Assembly (NCBI GenBank): GCA_910587285.1
Contig: CAJULM010000019.1
Span: forward strand, 1-47,112
Direction of reading: 5' to 3'
DNA from: an uncultured Oscillospiraceae bacterium
GTDB taxonomy: Bacteria > Bacillota > Clostridia > Oscillospirales > Oscillospiraceae
Length of the DNA: 47,112 nucleotides
Shown: positions 1-9,700 of the stretch, piece by piece
How the letters are laid out: every line of letters starts with the position of its first letter
Position numbering within the stretch: the stretch's first letter is position 1
Translations under genes and position numbers: made by a program
The notes under the pieces: generated by a model
The model's database searches: none
What the model was told of the DNA's origin: nothing
What the model saw: only the letters and a program-made list of their open reading frames with translations

Positions 1-58
1 GTTTTCCTCTGAATTTTTCCTTCAATCACCCTTGACTTCATACCACTGGACTATCATT

Positions 59-1447
59 TCATTGTAACGCCGCCAACTGCTCCAGCGGCGTGTAGGTGAA
101 GCCCACCGCCTCGTGGGCCTTTCGGTTGATCTGTTCCATATCCGCCAGCAGGCCGTCCGTCAGCGCCTTCTCGCCATCGGACTGAACAGACGCCGCCAGC
201 TTCTGCTGCTCATTGTAGAGCCGCACCAGTTCGCCCCGCAGCTTGATAAGGGCCTTGCTGCCCGCGTTGGGTTTACTGGCATCGGAGATGGCCGCGTCGA
301 ACTCCGTCCGCACGTCCACCGCCATGGCCCGGATGCCGTTCACCTTGTCCTGCATGGGGTTGACGCACATGCGCTCCAGCACAGTTTCCACCCCGGGCCG
401 GTCCCCCGGCTTCTGCCAGAGGTAGTTTTTCAGGGCCAGCAAATCCTGGGACTCCACCTGACTGTGGCCGGACAGCCACGCCTTGGCCTGGGCGATAGGG
501 TAGTAATTGAGGTACTTGCGGTCCGACACCGGGACGCCGTCCTTCCGAAGCTGGCACAGGATATCGTCAGCCAGCTCGTTGGCGGCATCGGGCACCGGGA
601 TCGCAGCCACCTCCGCCTGCATCTGTTCCAGTTCGTCCAATGTGATGGACGCAGTGGCCTGTCCGGCGCGCCCCGCCTGCTTGTCCGCCAGCACCGCCAG
701 CCGCTTGGTGCGGTCTGAGATGTTGTCCGTCACCACCTTCAGCTCCAGCCGGTCATAGAGGGCCTCCAGGATCTTCTCCTGGGGATCGTTGAAGTTGGGG
801 ATCTCGTTGGACGCCGCGAAAAAGGAGATGACGGGGATGGGATAAGTACGGCCCTCGTTGGTGTACTTGCGCTCATTGAGGGCGGTGAGCAGGGAGTTGA
901 GCACCCCGTCATTGCATTTGAAGATCTCATCCAGGAACACAATGTCCGCCTCGGGGATTTTTCCGGCAGTGAGTACAGAGGGCTCGCCGGAGTGAAGTGC
1001 CGCCAGGGCCGCCCGATAATCCGCCAGCGCCGCCGTGTGCGCTCTCAGCAGTTCATAGGTTGACGGCGAATCCTTTTGGCTGGAAAAGCTTTCTACAAAA
1101 CACTCTAGCTTTGAACGCAGATGCTGGTAGAGCTCATCGCCGCTTACAACAGACTCTGGCACGCTGCCGGGGAGCAGGCTGGACAGGTCAACGCGCCCGA
1201 AAAGCTGTTCCTCATCGGTCTGCTTGGACAGTAGGCGCTCAAACTGCCGGGCCCCGGTGATCCGGGCGCGGAACTGGTTGATGGCGTAGCTCTTGGCCTG
1301 GCCGGGCGCGCCCAGGATGAACAGGTTCTTTCGGGTGAGCAGGGCGATGGCCTCCACCAGCTCCTCCCGCTCCGCCACCTGGCCGTTCACGTCGGCCATC
1401 ACGGCCAGCATACGGTCACACAGGGACTGTGTATTTTGATTTGGCAT
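59..1447 (-). CDS. MoxR-type AAA+ ATPase
   Basis: AAA+ ATPase of the MoxR/RavA type, normally a chaperone-like ATPase working with a von Willebrand factor A protein. Walker A (GAPGQAKS) is at about residues 46-53. A Walker B motif (IVFLDEIFK) and a sensor-1 AASNE follow, in the MoxR order. The frame is open further upstream, but the ATG at 1447 is the likely start because a GAAAGGGG ribosome site precedes it. That gives 462 residues. It is the last gene of the operon seen here; a VWA partner, if present, would lie to the left of the window. Family call is firm; the substrate is unknown. Confidence 0.85.
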   Translation of the reverse strand: MPNQNTQSLCDRMLAVMADVNGQVAEREELVEAIALLTRKNLFILGAPGQAKSYAINQFRARITGARQFERLLSKQTDEEQLFGRVDLSSLLPGSVPESVVSGDELYQHLRSKLECFVESFSSQKDSPSTYELLRAHTAALADYRAALAALHSGEPSVLTAGKIPEADIVFLDEIFKCNDGVLNSLLTALNERKYTNEGRTYPIPVISFFAASNEIPNFNDPQEKILEALYDRLELKVVTDNISDRTKRLAVLADKQAGRAGQATASITLDELEQMQAEVAAIPVPDAANELADDILCQLRKDGVPVSDRKYLNYYPIAQAKAWLSGHSQVESQDLLALKNYLWQKPGDRPGVETVLERMCVNPMQDKVNGIRAMAVDVRTEFDAAISDASKPNAGSKALIKLRGELVRLYNEQQKLAASVQSDGEKALTDGLLADMEQINRKAHEAVGFTYTPLEQLAALQ

Positions 1448-1460
1448 GGTTTTACCCCTT

Positions 1461-1961
1461 TCAATCCTTTGATAATTCCAGAGATTTTTCATACTCCGTA
1501 TAGCAAAGCGGACAGGACAGATTGCGTTGGGGCTGGTATCCTGCCGTTTGCAGGAGCGCCACATACAACAGGGCGTCCCGCTCATGCTGGAACACCTTCA
1601 CCTCTATCGGGTCACCGCAAAAGACGCAATGCTCCAAAACCACTTCACAGGATGTCCCAACCGATTTCCGCCGGATTTCGTAGCTGCGGACAATTTCCCG
1701 CAACCCATCGTCCGGCATATGGAACAGCGCCGCAAACCGCTCCCCGAAATCCTTCGTCTGGCTTTTCAAGTCGGTGTTTTCCGCCCGCGCCTTGGTCAGC
1801 TGGAGGCGCAGGAACCGGGCGTCCTGACCGACATTTTCGCCCAACTCTTCCACATCCGCCCATTCGCTTTTCCGATCAATGAAATGCCGCGTCATGAAGC
1901 GAGACAGCCGGCGGCAAAACCCTTGCAATGCCGCGCGCAGACGGTACATCATCACAGCCAT
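1461..1961 (-). CDS. Zinc-ribbon protein of unknown function
   Basis: A 166-residue protein I do not recognise. It has a basic N-terminus and a likely coiled stretch in the middle (LQLTKARAENTDLKSQTKDF). Two CxxC pairs (CVFCGD near residue 112 and CPLCYTE near the C-terminus) together could bind one zinc ion. It sits 13 bp upstream of the MoxR ATPase and 8 bp after the sigma-like gene, so it is almost certainly in the same operon. An in-frame ATG four codons in is an alternative start. Confidence 0.6.
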   Translation of the reverse strand: MAVMMYRLRAALQGFCRRLSRFMTRHFIDRKSEWADVEELGENVGQDARFLRLQLTKARAENTDLKSQTKDFGERFAALFHMPDDGLREIVRSYEIRRKSVGTSCEVVLEHCVFCGDPIEVKVFQHERDALLYVALLQTAGYQPQRNLSCPLCYTEYEKSLELSKD

Positions 1962-1968
1962 TCTCCGC

Positions 1969-2328
1969 CTACGCTGCGCTCAGTTGCTGATACAGCCTGC
2001 CGCCCTCCCGAATGGCGTCGAGAGAAATGATGTTTCCTCCACGGAACTCCTTCGGAGCGCCAGTGATGCCGGTCAGGCGGCGGACCTCCTTGCAGTTGAG
2101 CAGCTCATATTTCAGCTGCGCGTAGATACGTTTTTTCAGAGAACCCTTGGCCGGGTCGTAGGTGTCCACGCAACGGATCAGCCGGATGGCCAACTGTTGG
2201 TACACATCGTCCCGTTCAAGGTGCGCGGCCTGGATCAGCGTCCAGTTCTGCCGGATCACGGTGTCGATGCAGTGGAGGTGCTCCTCCACCACGCGGTTGC
2301 GAAGCTCATAGGAAATATTGTTTTTCAT
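1969..2328 (-). CDS. Sigma-70 region 2-like small protein
   Basis: A 119-residue protein resembling region 2 of sigma-70 family factors: a helical N-terminus, then ERDDVYQQLAIRLIRCVDTY and DPAKGSLKKRIYAQLKYEL, the pattern of the core-binding and -10-recognition helices. No region 4 is visible, so it cannot be a complete ECF sigma factor. The ATG at 2328 is chosen because AAGGAG lies just upstream; a longer open frame to 2412 has no such site. It could alter RNA polymerase specificity for the element or be a DNA-binding relic. The fold call is moderate and the function is inference. Confidence 0.55.
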   Translation of the reverse strand: MKNNISYELRNRVVEEHLHCIDTVIRQNWTLIQAAHLERDDVYQQLAIRLIRCVDTYDPAKGSLKKRIYAQLKYELLNCKEVRRLTGITGAPKEFRGGNIISLDAIREGGRLYQQLSAA

Positions 2329-2408
2329 TTCAAAAACTCCTTGTATTTTGGGGGCCTGTGCGCGGGGCGCAGGCCCAATTTGTTTGCCGGCCATTCGTGT
2401 GCCCTGTG

Positions 2409-2954
2409 TCAAGCCGCGATGACCCGGTACTTCAGGGACAGCTCTCCCCGAACATTCTTGTCAAAGACGAGCTCCCGCCCGGTGCAGGGGGCGATCTTCC
2501 TGCGTCGGTCACGGAGCAGGTGCTCATAGCCCCTGCTTCCCCTGTGGCGGCGGGCGTTCTGCCGTCCGGCGCCACTGGGAAAGCTCCGAAAAAAGCCCAC
2601 CATGCTCCAATATCCGGCGTTCGGGGATTGGGCCGCCTTGCGGGCCCAGCCGTCCATGGCCTCCTGTTCGTCCTCCGTGGCCGGGCGGAACCCGCCGTTG
2701 TAGACGGAGAGGATATCGCCATCCAGCTCAAATCGAGCAGACCGCTCCACCCGCAGCTGGGACGTTTTCTGATTGGGATCGTTCAGTCCTTCCGTGGTGT
2801 TGAGCACCAGGTCAAAGCCATAGCTGCGCACAGCGGCGATGCGGCGGGGACCCCGCAGCCAGGGCGCAAAGCCAGACGTTTCCCCGTTGCGCCAGAGCAG
2901 CTCCAGGAAAATGGGCCGTTCCTGTGCCATTCGCTTAAATTCGTTCAGCGTCAT
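2409..2954 (-). CDS. Hypothetical protein in the replication operon
   Basis: A 181-residue soluble protein I cannot assign. The N-terminus (MTLNEFKRMAQERPIFLELL) is helical. The middle has alternating strands and an acidic FELDGDILSVYNGGFRPATE segment, and the last 50 residues are very Arg-rich (QNARRHRGSRGYEHLLRDRR), which suggests nucleic-acid contact. AAAGGAC precedes the ATG. It lies between two other unknowns in the same direction with gaps of 23 and 80 bp. Confidence 0.6.
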   Translation of the reverse strand: MTLNEFKRMAQERPIFLELLWRNGETSGFAPWLRGPRRIAAVRSYGFDLVLNTTEGLNDPNQKTSQLRVERSARFELDGDILSVYNGGFRPATEDEQEAMDGWARKAAQSPNAGYWSMVGFFRSFPSGAGRQNARRHRGSRGYEHLLRDRRRKIAPCTGRELVFDKNVRGELSLKYRVIAA

Positions 2955-2977
2955 GTTCAGCGTCCTTTCTTTAAACT

Positions 2978-3265
2978 CTACGGTGCTTTTTCAACGATCT
3001 TCCAGCAGAAATTCAAAATTACTCCCGCAGGCAGGGCCTTAAACTTCTCCTGCCGCTCCGGGGAAAGGGCGCTATACACCTGACAGACCACGTTAGCCGT
3101 CACAGTGTCCAGCCAGGTCCAGCCCTTCTCGTTTTCAAAAGGCTCGCACAGGTCGTACTGCCCGGACGCTTCGCCGCTGGGGCGGATCATGTGCAGGCCC
3201 CCGGATCGCACGATCTCGCAGCACTCCAAAAACGTCAGGCCATTCCTCGTTCCAGGCTCACACAT
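2978..3265 (-). CDS. Hypothetical protein, translationally coupled
   Basis: A 95-residue unknown. The ATG at 3265 is chosen over a longer open frame because GGGGAGG lies upstream and the start overlaps the stop of the preceding gene by 8 bp, a typical coupled arrangement. The sequence has a Trp-rich centre (FENEKGWTWLDTVTANVV) and no Cys pairs or membrane helices. Its place in the run of small genes points to an accessory role in the same module. Confidence 0.55.
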   Translation of the reverse strand: MCEPGTRNGLTFLECCEIVRSGGLHMIRPSGEASGQYDLCEPFENEKGWTWLDTVTANVVCQVYSALSPERQEKFKALPAGVILNFCWKIVEKAP

Positions 3266-4145
3266 GGCTTCCGGCCTCCCCGGCGTCCTTTTGCCGGTAT
3301 TCTGCCTCCAATTCTTGAGCCGGCGTATAACGGCGCAGGTTCTGATTGACATATTCGCTGGCGTGATGCATCAGTGCGCCGCACAGCTCGCCCATGATTT
3401 TGGCGGCCTCCAGGTCACGTCTCAGCGTTTTCAGCGTGCCCACATGGAGGGAGCACCGCCTGGATTCATCAAACTTTCCCTTCAGATAGCAGTCGATGTA
3501 GATGCCCTCACAGCCATAGTTGACGATGGGCACAAAGTCAAATTCGTAGGCGGTGAGCTTTACCCCTTCGTGCCTGCCCCCCTCGTGCTCACAGGGCAGG
3601 TAGTAGTCCAGGATGGCCCCGGCCCTGTCGAAATCGCCGTTTGCCTTTGCCCTTCGGATCACGCTGCTGAACAGGCTGCCGCCGGTGTCCCGGAACACCT
3701 CGGTGGGCTTCTCCGGCGGGAAATTCTGTTCCAGCCAGAGCTGTGCCCGCTCCCGATCCCAGTCGTTGAACAAATCTAGGAATTGCTTGCTGTGCCGGAA
3801 CTGGCGCTGCTCATCCCGGCTCGCATAGAACCTGCTGCGTTCCTCACAGCGGCCGTAGTACCCCACCTGCGTTGAAAAACTGTCATAGGGATGGGCGGTC
3901 TGCACCGTGTCATAAATGGCCTTCAGCAAATCGTCCCCGGTCAGGCCCTTCTGGATCGGGATGACCTTCTCCAGCTCGCCGCCGCAGTCCTTACAGCAGC
4001 CCATCAGGCTGACGCCCAAGCACTCGCTGAGTTTGAAATAGTTCAACGCCCAGTGGGTGGGGATGAAGTGGTCGTTGTAAAAATTGGTGGCGGCATCGGG
4101 CCGGCCCGCCAGACGGTGGCAGCATTCGCAGTATCTGTTTACCAT
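3258..4145 (-). CDS. Cys-rich hypothetical protein, N-terminal zinc ribbon
   Basis: A 295-residue protein I do not recognise. CECC at residues 6-9 and CCKDCGG about 45 residues later look like a split zinc ribbon. Its opening resembles the neighbouring 4677-5102 protein (Cys pair, then a predicted helical stretch with NYF, then another Cys pair), suggesting a shared N-terminal module. The middle is acidic and aromatic (FNDWDRERAQLWLEQNFPPE); the C-terminal third is helical. It starts 3 bp after the stop of the 4149-4676 gene. Confidence 0.6.
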   Translation of the reverse strand: MVNRYCECCHRLAGRPDAATNFYNDHFIPTHWALNYFKLSECLGVSLMGCCKDCGGELEKVIPIQKGLTGDDLLKAIYDTVQTAHPYDSFSTQVGYYGRCEERSRFYASRDEQRQFRHSKQFLDLFNDWDRERAQLWLEQNFPPEKPTEVFRDTGGSLFSSVIRRAKANGDFDRAGAILDYYLPCEHEGGRHEGVKLTAYEFDFVPIVNYGCEGIYIDCYLKGKFDESRRCSLHVGTLKTLRRDLEAAKIMGELCGALMHHASEYVNQNLRRYTPAQELEAEYRQKDAGEAGSHV

Positions 4146-4148
4146 TTT

Positions 4149-4676
4149 TCAGTCCTCCTTTGCGTCAGTCCGCACCCGCGAACGGTCGAAAGAGTACAGG
4201 GGAAGCAGCCTGTCATAGTTCAAGTAATAAAAATAGTAGGGTTTCAGGCCGTCGTCTATCTCAATGACCTCTCCATACTCCAGCTCCATCCCAGCATCGG
4301 AAAAAGTCTGCTCCACAGATTCCCTCTGCATGGCGTCATAAAACTGCTTGGCAGTCAGGCCAAGGGTTCCCTCACAGCGCAGCCTGTAGCGGGATTCTGA
4401 GGGGGAGATGTGCGCACCCGGCTTGTAGTCCTTTCGGTTGAGGCGCCATTCCAGGAACTCGCTCTTCTCATCCACAAAGCCGTAGACGCGGCACACCGGC
4501 GGGGAGGTCAGCCGGGGGCACCACTTGGGGGGCTTGTATTTCGGGTCGGACTTGCGGAACCGCTTAGATTTCCGTTTTTTCGGGAAACCATTGCAGTAGC
4601 GCGCGCAGCCCACAAGCTGGTGGTACTGGCAGCCGGGGCAAGTCGGCACCGGGAAGGTGTACTTTGTTTTTGCCAT
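4149..4676 (-). CDS. Cys-rich basic hypothetical protein
   Basis: A 175-residue unknown. The N-terminus carries CPGCQYHQLVGCARYC, a four-Cys cluster likely to bind zinc, then a very basic stretch (PKKRKSKRFRKSDPKYKPPK) and two further Cys (WCP, PVCRVYG). The C-terminal half is acidic and Tyr-rich (KPYYFYYLNYDRLL). The layout suggests a nucleic-acid-binding head with a protein-binding tail. It is joined to its neighbours with no gap. Confidence 0.55.
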   Translation of the reverse strand: MAKTKYTFPVPTCPGCQYHQLVGCARYCNGFPKKRKSKRFRKSDPKYKPPKWCPRLTSPPVCRVYGFVDEKSEFLEWRLNRKDYKPGAHISPSESRYRLRCEGTLGLTAKQFYDAMQRESVEQTFSDAGMELEYGEVIEIDDGLKPYYFYYLNYDRLLPLYSFDRSRVRTDAKED

Positions 4677-5102
4677 CTACGACCCCTCCCTGATGCGAGA
4701 GTTCTCATTTCCAGCACGCCCGTTCAGCCATTCCTGCACAAATTCCCGATCAGATTCGTGAAACAGCGATATAAACATATCTCGGAAGCAGTTTACATTG
4801 GCGGGAAGCCGTTCATTTTGCGCACTCCACATCTGAAACATCCAACGGTAGATCTCCGTCAACAGTTCATCCGGCGTGGCCTGGCCGGGCAATTCCCTGC
4901 CGATGCACAGGTCACCTCCACAGATTCGGCATCGGCCGATTTTGCACAGGCGGCGGCCTTCTTCCGGCTCCAGGGTGGTATACTTCAGTTCGAAGCCGGA
5001 GAACTCAAAATAGTTCATGAGGTGATTAACCTGTATGGCTATGTCATCATTTTTCCAGTCAATACAATGGCACATCGACTGTTTATGCTCACATTCCCGC
5101 AT
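4677..5102 (-). CDS. Cys-rich hypothetical protein
   Basis: A 141-residue unknown with MCHC near the start and CRICGG near residue 60, probably one zinc site, followed by helices. The start at 5102 overlaps the stop of the DUF3268 gene by one base (TAATG), with GAGGAGG just upstream, so translation is probably coupled. The N-terminal half resembles that of the 3258-4145 protein, suggesting an old duplication. Confidence 0.55.
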   Translation of the reverse strand: MRECEHKQSMCHCIDWKNDDIAIQVNHLMNYFEFSGFELKYTTLEPEEGRRLCKIGRCRICGGDLCIGRELPGQATPDELLTEIYRWMFQMWSAQNERLPANVNCFRDMFISLFHESDREFVQEWLNGRAGNENSRIREGS

Positions 5103-5506
5103 TACGCCGCCTCCTCGTTGTTCCATTTTTCGCACAGCTCAATGACCCTCTGACACTGATCCATTTCAAACCCACCGATGTGGGCGCGGTCAGGCCTCAG
5201 ATGAAGTTCCCCTGCCAGCCAGCGGTACGCCCCCGTCCGGGTCATGCGCCCGCTTTTCCAAAGGGCGTCGAACACCCGGTGGGCCTCCATCCGCTTCAGC
5301 CGCAGCACCTCATTGGCCACATTGCCCAAGGCCCGCGTGGTGCCCTTGTGGCAGCCCACCCGGGCGTTGCAGTTCTGGCATTGATAGACAAACTCGCCCT
5401 CCATGCCCAGCCGCCGGGCGGACTCGCCATAGACCGCTTTGGCGGGAATCAGCTTGATCACACCGCCGCAATATCTACAGATGTCGTTCTCCTTCACACG
5501 CTGCAC
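5102..5506 (-). CDS. DUF3268-type zinc-finger protein
   Basis: A 134-residue protein matching the DUF3268 zinc-finger family found on phages and mobile elements. It has ICRYCGG, then YGE, then YQCQNCNARVGCHKGT (the family's hallmark Cys pair followed by VGCHxGT), LGNVANEVLR, a HRVFDALW helix and a C-terminal HIGGFEMDQC segment. Two CxxC pairs form the expected zinc site. Function in the family is unknown; DNA or RNA binding is assumed. It lies 3 bp downstream of the clamp gene. Confidence 0.8.
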   Translation of the reverse strand: MQRVKENDICRYCGGVIKLIPAKAVYGESARRLGMEGEFVYQCQNCNARVGCHKGTTRALGNVANEVLRLKRMEAHRVFDALWKSGRMTRTGAYRWLAGELHLRPDRAHIGGFEMDQCQRVIELCEKWNNEEAA

Positions 5507-5509
5507 CCC

Positions 5510-6700
5510 CTACGCCGCCTTTTTGGCGGTCTTAGCCTTGGCCTTGGAGGGTTTGGCCTTCTTTTCCGCTTTTTTTGGCTCGGCTTTGGGGGCCTTCTGC
5601 ACCACCACCGGGGCAGCCACAGGCTCCCGCATGGCGGTCTGCATATAGTAGGCTCCCTCAGTGGACAGATCCAGCATCCCTGCCTGGGCGATGCCCAGGG
5701 TGGCCGTGCCGGACAGCGAACGCAGGCAGGCCATCAGGTCGGAGATGAGATACCAGTATCCGCCCTGGGGCGTTCCCGTCAGCGGGGCGGTCTCCAGCTC
5801 CTGGCAGGCTTCCCCCAGCTCTCCCTTGCAGGAGAAGGTGATCCGCCCGCCGTCAAAGGCCAGCTTCACCCGGCCCTTGGGGTCTACCGCCGCCACGGTT
5901 TTCAGCGTCCGCCGAAGCTCGGCCACATCGGTGAGCAGCGTGAACTGGTTGCGGATGTTGTTCATCAGCCGGTCCGTGTCCATATAGTCGCCCTCCATCA
6001 GCATGGCCCCGAACGTGAGCCCCGGACGTTGGAACACCAGGAACTTCCCGGCTACGCCCACGTTGAACTCATCTGCGTCCGAACACAGTCCGGCCAGCTT
6101 TTCCAGGGAGTTGGCGGGCAGCAGCAGGCTGATGTTCCCGGCGGATTTGTCGTCGCCCTTGGCGGCGACCAGGCACCGGCCGTTGTAGCCCACTCCCTTC
6201 AGCCCTTCCCGGGTGAACATCAGGTTTACGCAGCGCATCAAGGGTTTGTCCTTGTCCTCAGATGTGGCGAACATGGTCTGCCGGGCCATGGACGGGATGC
6301 CGGACAGCTTTACCGTGTCCTCCGGGAACGGGAGCTCTATTTTGGGGAATTCGCCTCGCTCCCCGATGCCCCAGCTGTAGATGGTCTCCCCGCTGCGCAG
6401 TGTGAGCACGCGGGTTCCCGGCCTGCGGCGCAGCTGCGCCGTCTCGCCGGACATCAGCCCCAGCATCCCCGCCAGCAGCTTGGCGTTCATCACCAGCGCG
6501 TCATCTTCTCCAACGGTACAAACCAACTTCTGCTCCAGGGAAGTCTCAATGTTGGTGGCAGTGAAGGTGAGTGTACCCGCGGCGGCGTCAGCCTCTAAAA
6601 GCACCCCCTTCAGCGGTTCCAGGGGTGCGTCCTCCGACGCGACGGCAGCGGCCTTTTGGACGGCGCTCAACAGCTCCGCCCGATTTATCGTGATGTTCAA
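5510..6700 (-). CDS. dnaN: DNA polymerase III beta subunit (sliding clamp) homologue
   Basis: A 396-residue homologue of the bacterial sliding clamp. The opening MNITINRAELLSAVQKAAAV and the phrases PLKGVLLEA and FTATNIETSLE match clamp domain 1. LLLPANSLEKLAGL and the repeated domain pattern follow, close to the usual length of about 370. The last 30 residues are an added Lys/Ala/Pro-rich tail not typical of chromosomal DnaN. GTAAAGGAGG precedes the ATG. It lies 11 bp downstream of the helicase gene. An element-borne clamp could load element DNA onto host polymerase or compete with the host clamp; that is inference. Confidence 0.85.
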   Translation of the reverse strand: MNITINRAELLSAVQKAAAVASEDAPLEPLKGVLLEADAAAGTLTFTATNIETSLEQKLVCTVGEDDALVMNAKLLAGMLGLMSGETAQLRRRPGTRVLTLRSGETIYSWGIGERGEFPKIELPFPEDTVKLSGIPSMARQTMFATSEDKDKPLMRCVNLMFTREGLKGVGYNGRCLVAAKGDDKSAGNISLLLPANSLEKLAGLCSDADEFNVGVAGKFLVFQRPGLTFGAMLMEGDYMDTDRLMNNIRNQFTLLTDVAELRRTLKTVAAVDPKGRVKLAFDGGRITFSCKGELGEACQELETAPLTGTPQGGYWYLISDLMACLRSLSGTATLGIAQAGMLDLSTEGAYYMQTAMREPVAAPVVVQKAPKAEPKKAEKKAKPSKAKAKTAKKAA

Positions 6701-6711
6701 AATTTCCTCCT

Positions 6712-9700
6712 TTACGCGGCAAAGCCGTCGAGGGTGAATTGATTTTCGTCCACGACAGACTTCTTCGGTTTCTTTTTCTTCTTTTGTTCTTCCAGCGTCC
6801 GTTCCAGCAGGCCGTCGAACTCCTTCCGGCGGGTACGGGCGCTGGTGTCCTGGATGGCGGCGGCTTTCGGTGTCGGAAGCTCTGGCGCGGGCGGGGCTGC
6901 GGCGCGAGCACGCCGCTCGGGGTTGATGACCGCCATCTTTTTGAATGCGGCGGCGATATCCTCCACATTGTCCTTGATGCCCAGGGCCAGTTCCTTCGCC
7001 ATCTGGGAGGTCAGATCCCGCACGTCGCTCATGGCGGCCAGACCTTCCTCAGAGAAGCCACCTTCGATGATGCCCGCCACCGCCAGCTTGGAGGCCATCA
7101 GCTTCATGGCCTTGGCCTGCATGGTGTCCTTGTAGTAGAGCAGGTAGACCTCTACTCGGGGCGCGGTCTGATTGATGCGCCAGCTCCGGCGGGACGCCTG
7201 CCGCAGGGTGAACAGGTTATAGCCCATGCTGTAGAAAATCAGTGTGGTAAAATCATTCAGATCGAGCCCTGTCTCCACGCATTTTGGATTGGTGATGAGC
7301 ACCTGGAGCCCCGAACGCACCCGTTTTTCCACCCATGCCTCCCGCTTGCCGGGGGAGACGGTGGGCGGGAGGATCTCCGTGCGGTACCCCTCCCCGGTCA
7401 GAAGCTTTAACAGCTTTTGCTGGGAATCGGTACGGGTCCAGCTGGTGTAGATGAGCACTCGCTCTCCTGCCGCCGCCTTTGCCCGGACGATCTCCAGCAC
7501 CTTCTCCTCCTTGGGAAGGATATCGTCAAAGCAGGCGGCATTGGCGGGCTTTACGATCACACTGCCGTTAATGGGGTCAACGATCTCAGGCTGGTCATAG
7601 GGCTGATCCGGGTAGACGGTGAGCAGGTTCAGATAGGCGGACAGCAGCTTGTTGGCCGCCTTTCGGTCTGTTTTCAGCACCTTCTGCAAAATATGTTCAG
7701 CCTGTTTGTAGCCGTTCTCCACCGATTCAGGCATATCCAGCGGCACCGGGATCTCCTCATAGTCCGGCAGGTCCTTTCCCATGTCGGACAGGGAGAGGAA
7801 GCTGGTATACTCCAGCAGGAACCGGGAATACACCAGCGGCGACACGCCGGGAAGCTGCCTACTTCGCACCCGCCGCTTCACCGTGCGCCGGTTGGAGTTA
7901 TAATCCGGCTCTGACAGCTCGTAGACGTTCTCAGTGACGCCGTATTCATCGTCAAACCAGGCGGGTTTGCGGTAAGGTTTGCCGTCCCGACCCATCAGGC
8001 CGGGCACCAGGCGGTAAAGCAGGTGAAACAGGCCCGAGCTGTACCCGTTGATGAGGGTGGCGGTCATGCCCACAAACAGCCTGGACACGCCGAACAGCTC
8101 GCCCATGGCGTCCCCCTGGCCACTGGCGTTGTTGTACTCATGGAGCTCATCGCATAGCAGCCCGTCGATTCGTCCCCGGTACTTCTTTTTGATGTAGGTG
8201 CTCAGGGGAAAGCGCCGGCAGGCCCCCCGCACCGGCTCATAGCCGTCCAGGTTGGCCTCGATGTCGTCCAGGCGGGCCAGGACGCGCTCGTTTTTTGTCC
8301 TCTTACGGTGCATTGCCGCCTGGGGGCGGTACACCCAGCCGTAATCGCTGATCTTTGCCCAGGGGATGTTCCTCCCCGGATTGATGGCGGACCACAGGGA
8401 TGTCCCGCAGCTTTTGCAGGCGTGGTTTCCCCGGTGCTCCCGTATGAAATAGAGCTGATCCGCATTCACCTCGTATTTTGTGCCGTCGCCGCTAATCGTC
8501 ATCTGCACGAGCTTCCCGCAGTCCGGGCAGCGGAAGCCCTTTGCCCTGTGGTCATAGGTCACGGCGGGGTAGCGCATATACCCGTCCCTGGCCTTCTCCT
8601 TGCTGAACACGGCGTACACGCTCTTGTCTCCGGCCTGGTAGGCGGCGTACAGCCGGTCCAGGTCGGTAATGCTCTTGACCACCATGGCGAAGGTGTTGGG
8701 CAGGGTCTCGCCGATCTCCCGCACCCATTTCCCGGTGACGTGGGAAGGGGCCATAATGAGGTTGAAGGTCTTACCCCGCTTGCCGGCGGCGGCGTGCATT
8801 CCCTGGAGCGCGCCTATGGCCGTGGAACCGATTTTCGTTTTGCCACTTCCACATTCCGCCACAATGAGCGCGACCTTCTTGCGGTCTAACTGCCGCTTGG
8901 TGGCCTCCGCCACAGCAAGCTGGGCGTCGTACAGGGAGTACCCCGCTTTCGCCATGATCGTGTCGTTGACGGCCAGCACCTCCTCGGACAAGGGCTCCGC
9001 CGCCGGGTCGAACAGGGGCTGGAACTGGCTGCGGATGCGCTGGGCTACCGTGGGGCCAAAGGCGTTCAGGTAGCCCACAACGCTTTTCACATCGCCGAAG
9101 CCGTCCGGTTGACCGGGAACCGCGCCTGGGATGGTGATGGCCCCGCTTTTCAGGCCGGCCTCCAGGATTTCCACCACATTGGCGTCCTCCGGCTTTAAGC
9201 TCAGAACAAAGGCGTCCAGTTTTTCTCTCAACGAGAACACCTCCAGCTGCCGCAGGTCGCCCCGGGCAGTGAGCTCATCCAGCACATAGTCCCGAAACGC
9301 AGGGATCATCGGCGCGGCGGTCTTACGGTCCACCTCTTCAAACAGGCGGTCCCGGTCCCCGGCGGGGCAGAAAATGTAACACCTCCGGGGCTGGAGTTCC
9401 TGCTGGACGCCTGCTTCCGCTTCATCCTCCTCATTGCCCTGGATCTGGGCGGTGAGGGCGTCGTCGTTGGCCATCAGCGTAGCGGAGGCATATACCCCGT
9501 CGTGGGTCAGCTGCCGCCGGTAGCCCTTGGGCGCGCTCTTGAGGTCCCGCTTTGTTTCGTTCTGCACCGCTTCAATCGTGCCGCCGCCGTAGATAGCGTC
9601 CGACATAGCCCGCACCATCTCCGGGTAGCCGCCAAAACGGATGGCGGTGATGGTGCTGTTGTCCCGATCCACCATAATGGTGTCCGCGTAGGCGGTGAGC

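Noticed and set aside
5180..6598. A 472-codon plus-strand open frame
   Set aside because: Antisense of the sliding clamp and DUF3268 genes; composition typical of a GC-rich shadow.
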